This document shows, piece by piece, positions 61,916 to 64,000 of a stretch of 64,000 bases of DNA; the stretch's first letter is position 1; every line of letters begins with the position of its first letter. The notes under the pieces were generated by a model that ran no database searches, was not told the DNA's origin, and saw only the letters and a program-made list of their open reading frames with translations. Origin of the DNA: Phenylobacterium sp. (GTDB lineage Bacteria > Pseudomonadota > Alphaproteobacteria > Caulobacterales > Caulobacteraceae); the NCBI RefSeq assembly GCF_016124325.1, contig NZ_WGNY01000033.1, positions 62,001-126,000 of the forward strand. Direction: 5' to 3'. The position numbers and the translations under genes were made by a program.

Positions 61916-64000
<2,085 letters not shown>

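Overview
This is a G+C-rich alphaproteobacterial chromosome segment, most likely from the order Caulobacterales (a Phenylobacterium- or Caulobacter-like organism). The strongest taxonomic evidence is the chemotaxis operon on the minus strand. As I remember it, its gene order (mcp, STAS cheX, cheYI, cheA, cheW, cheR, cheB, cheYII, cheD, cheU, cheYIII, cheE) is that of the major Caulobacter crescentus che cluster. A CtrA-family regulator, a two-domain cold shock protein, several TonB-dependent receptors and a recA-alaS pair fit the same placement. I see no tRNA, rRNA, CRISPR array, prophage or insertion sequence.

Layout. 1-8.8 kb: a truncated M20 peptidase, two tandem Tat-exported DUF885 hydrolases, an alpha/beta hydrolase, a membrane LytTR regulator divergent from a DUF2306 protein, a GST and a VOC protein. 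9-17.3 kb: an EF-G-like GTPase, a PAS/EAL phosphodiesterase, a Nudix hydrolase, a secreted PLC-like protein, a double cold shock protein, a LOG-family enzyme and an amidohydrolase. 17.3-22.1 kb: a BlaI repressor with two M56 membrane proteases, a lipoprotein and a TonB-dependent receptor, arranged as two operons with near-identical operator-promoters. 22.2-33.5 kb: a permease plus Rieske oxygenase, a GH3 glycosidase, an alkyl sulfatase, a MaoC-like protein, a GST, an acyl-CoA dehydrogenase and an OprB-type porin. 33.8-40.1 kb: an orphan chemoreceptor, a DNA glycosylase-like protein, a small HisKA-receiver protein next to a CtrA-like response regulator, and AraC and MarR regulators. 40.2-49.7 kb: the che operon. 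50-54.6 kb: an XRE-cupin regulator and a dispersed two-component system with small secreted proteins, one carrying four EF-hands. 54.6-60.4 kb: a TetR regulator with a TonB receptor, VOC enzyme, cyclase-family hydrolase and luciferase-like monooxygenase. 60.6-64 kb: recA under a LexA box, and alaS running off the end.

The best candidates for undescribed biology are regulatory. (1) The TetR-TonB receptor-VOC-cyclase-LLM module carries four copies of one 14-bp operator, three in the TetR/receptor intergenic region and one 25 bp before the monooxygenase gene. (2) The BlaI/M56 module has two promoters with the same TTGACA box and operator at identical spacing, so the repressor appears to control a TonB receptor and lipoprotein rather than a beta-lactamase. 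(3) CheYIII ends in a peptide resembling the CheY-binding N-terminus of FliM. (4) A histidine-phosphotransfer/receiver protein without an ATPase domain lies just upstream of a probable CtrA paralogue. Several dispersed intergenic palindromes are also described.

Family assignments were made by reading the translations. No database search was run.
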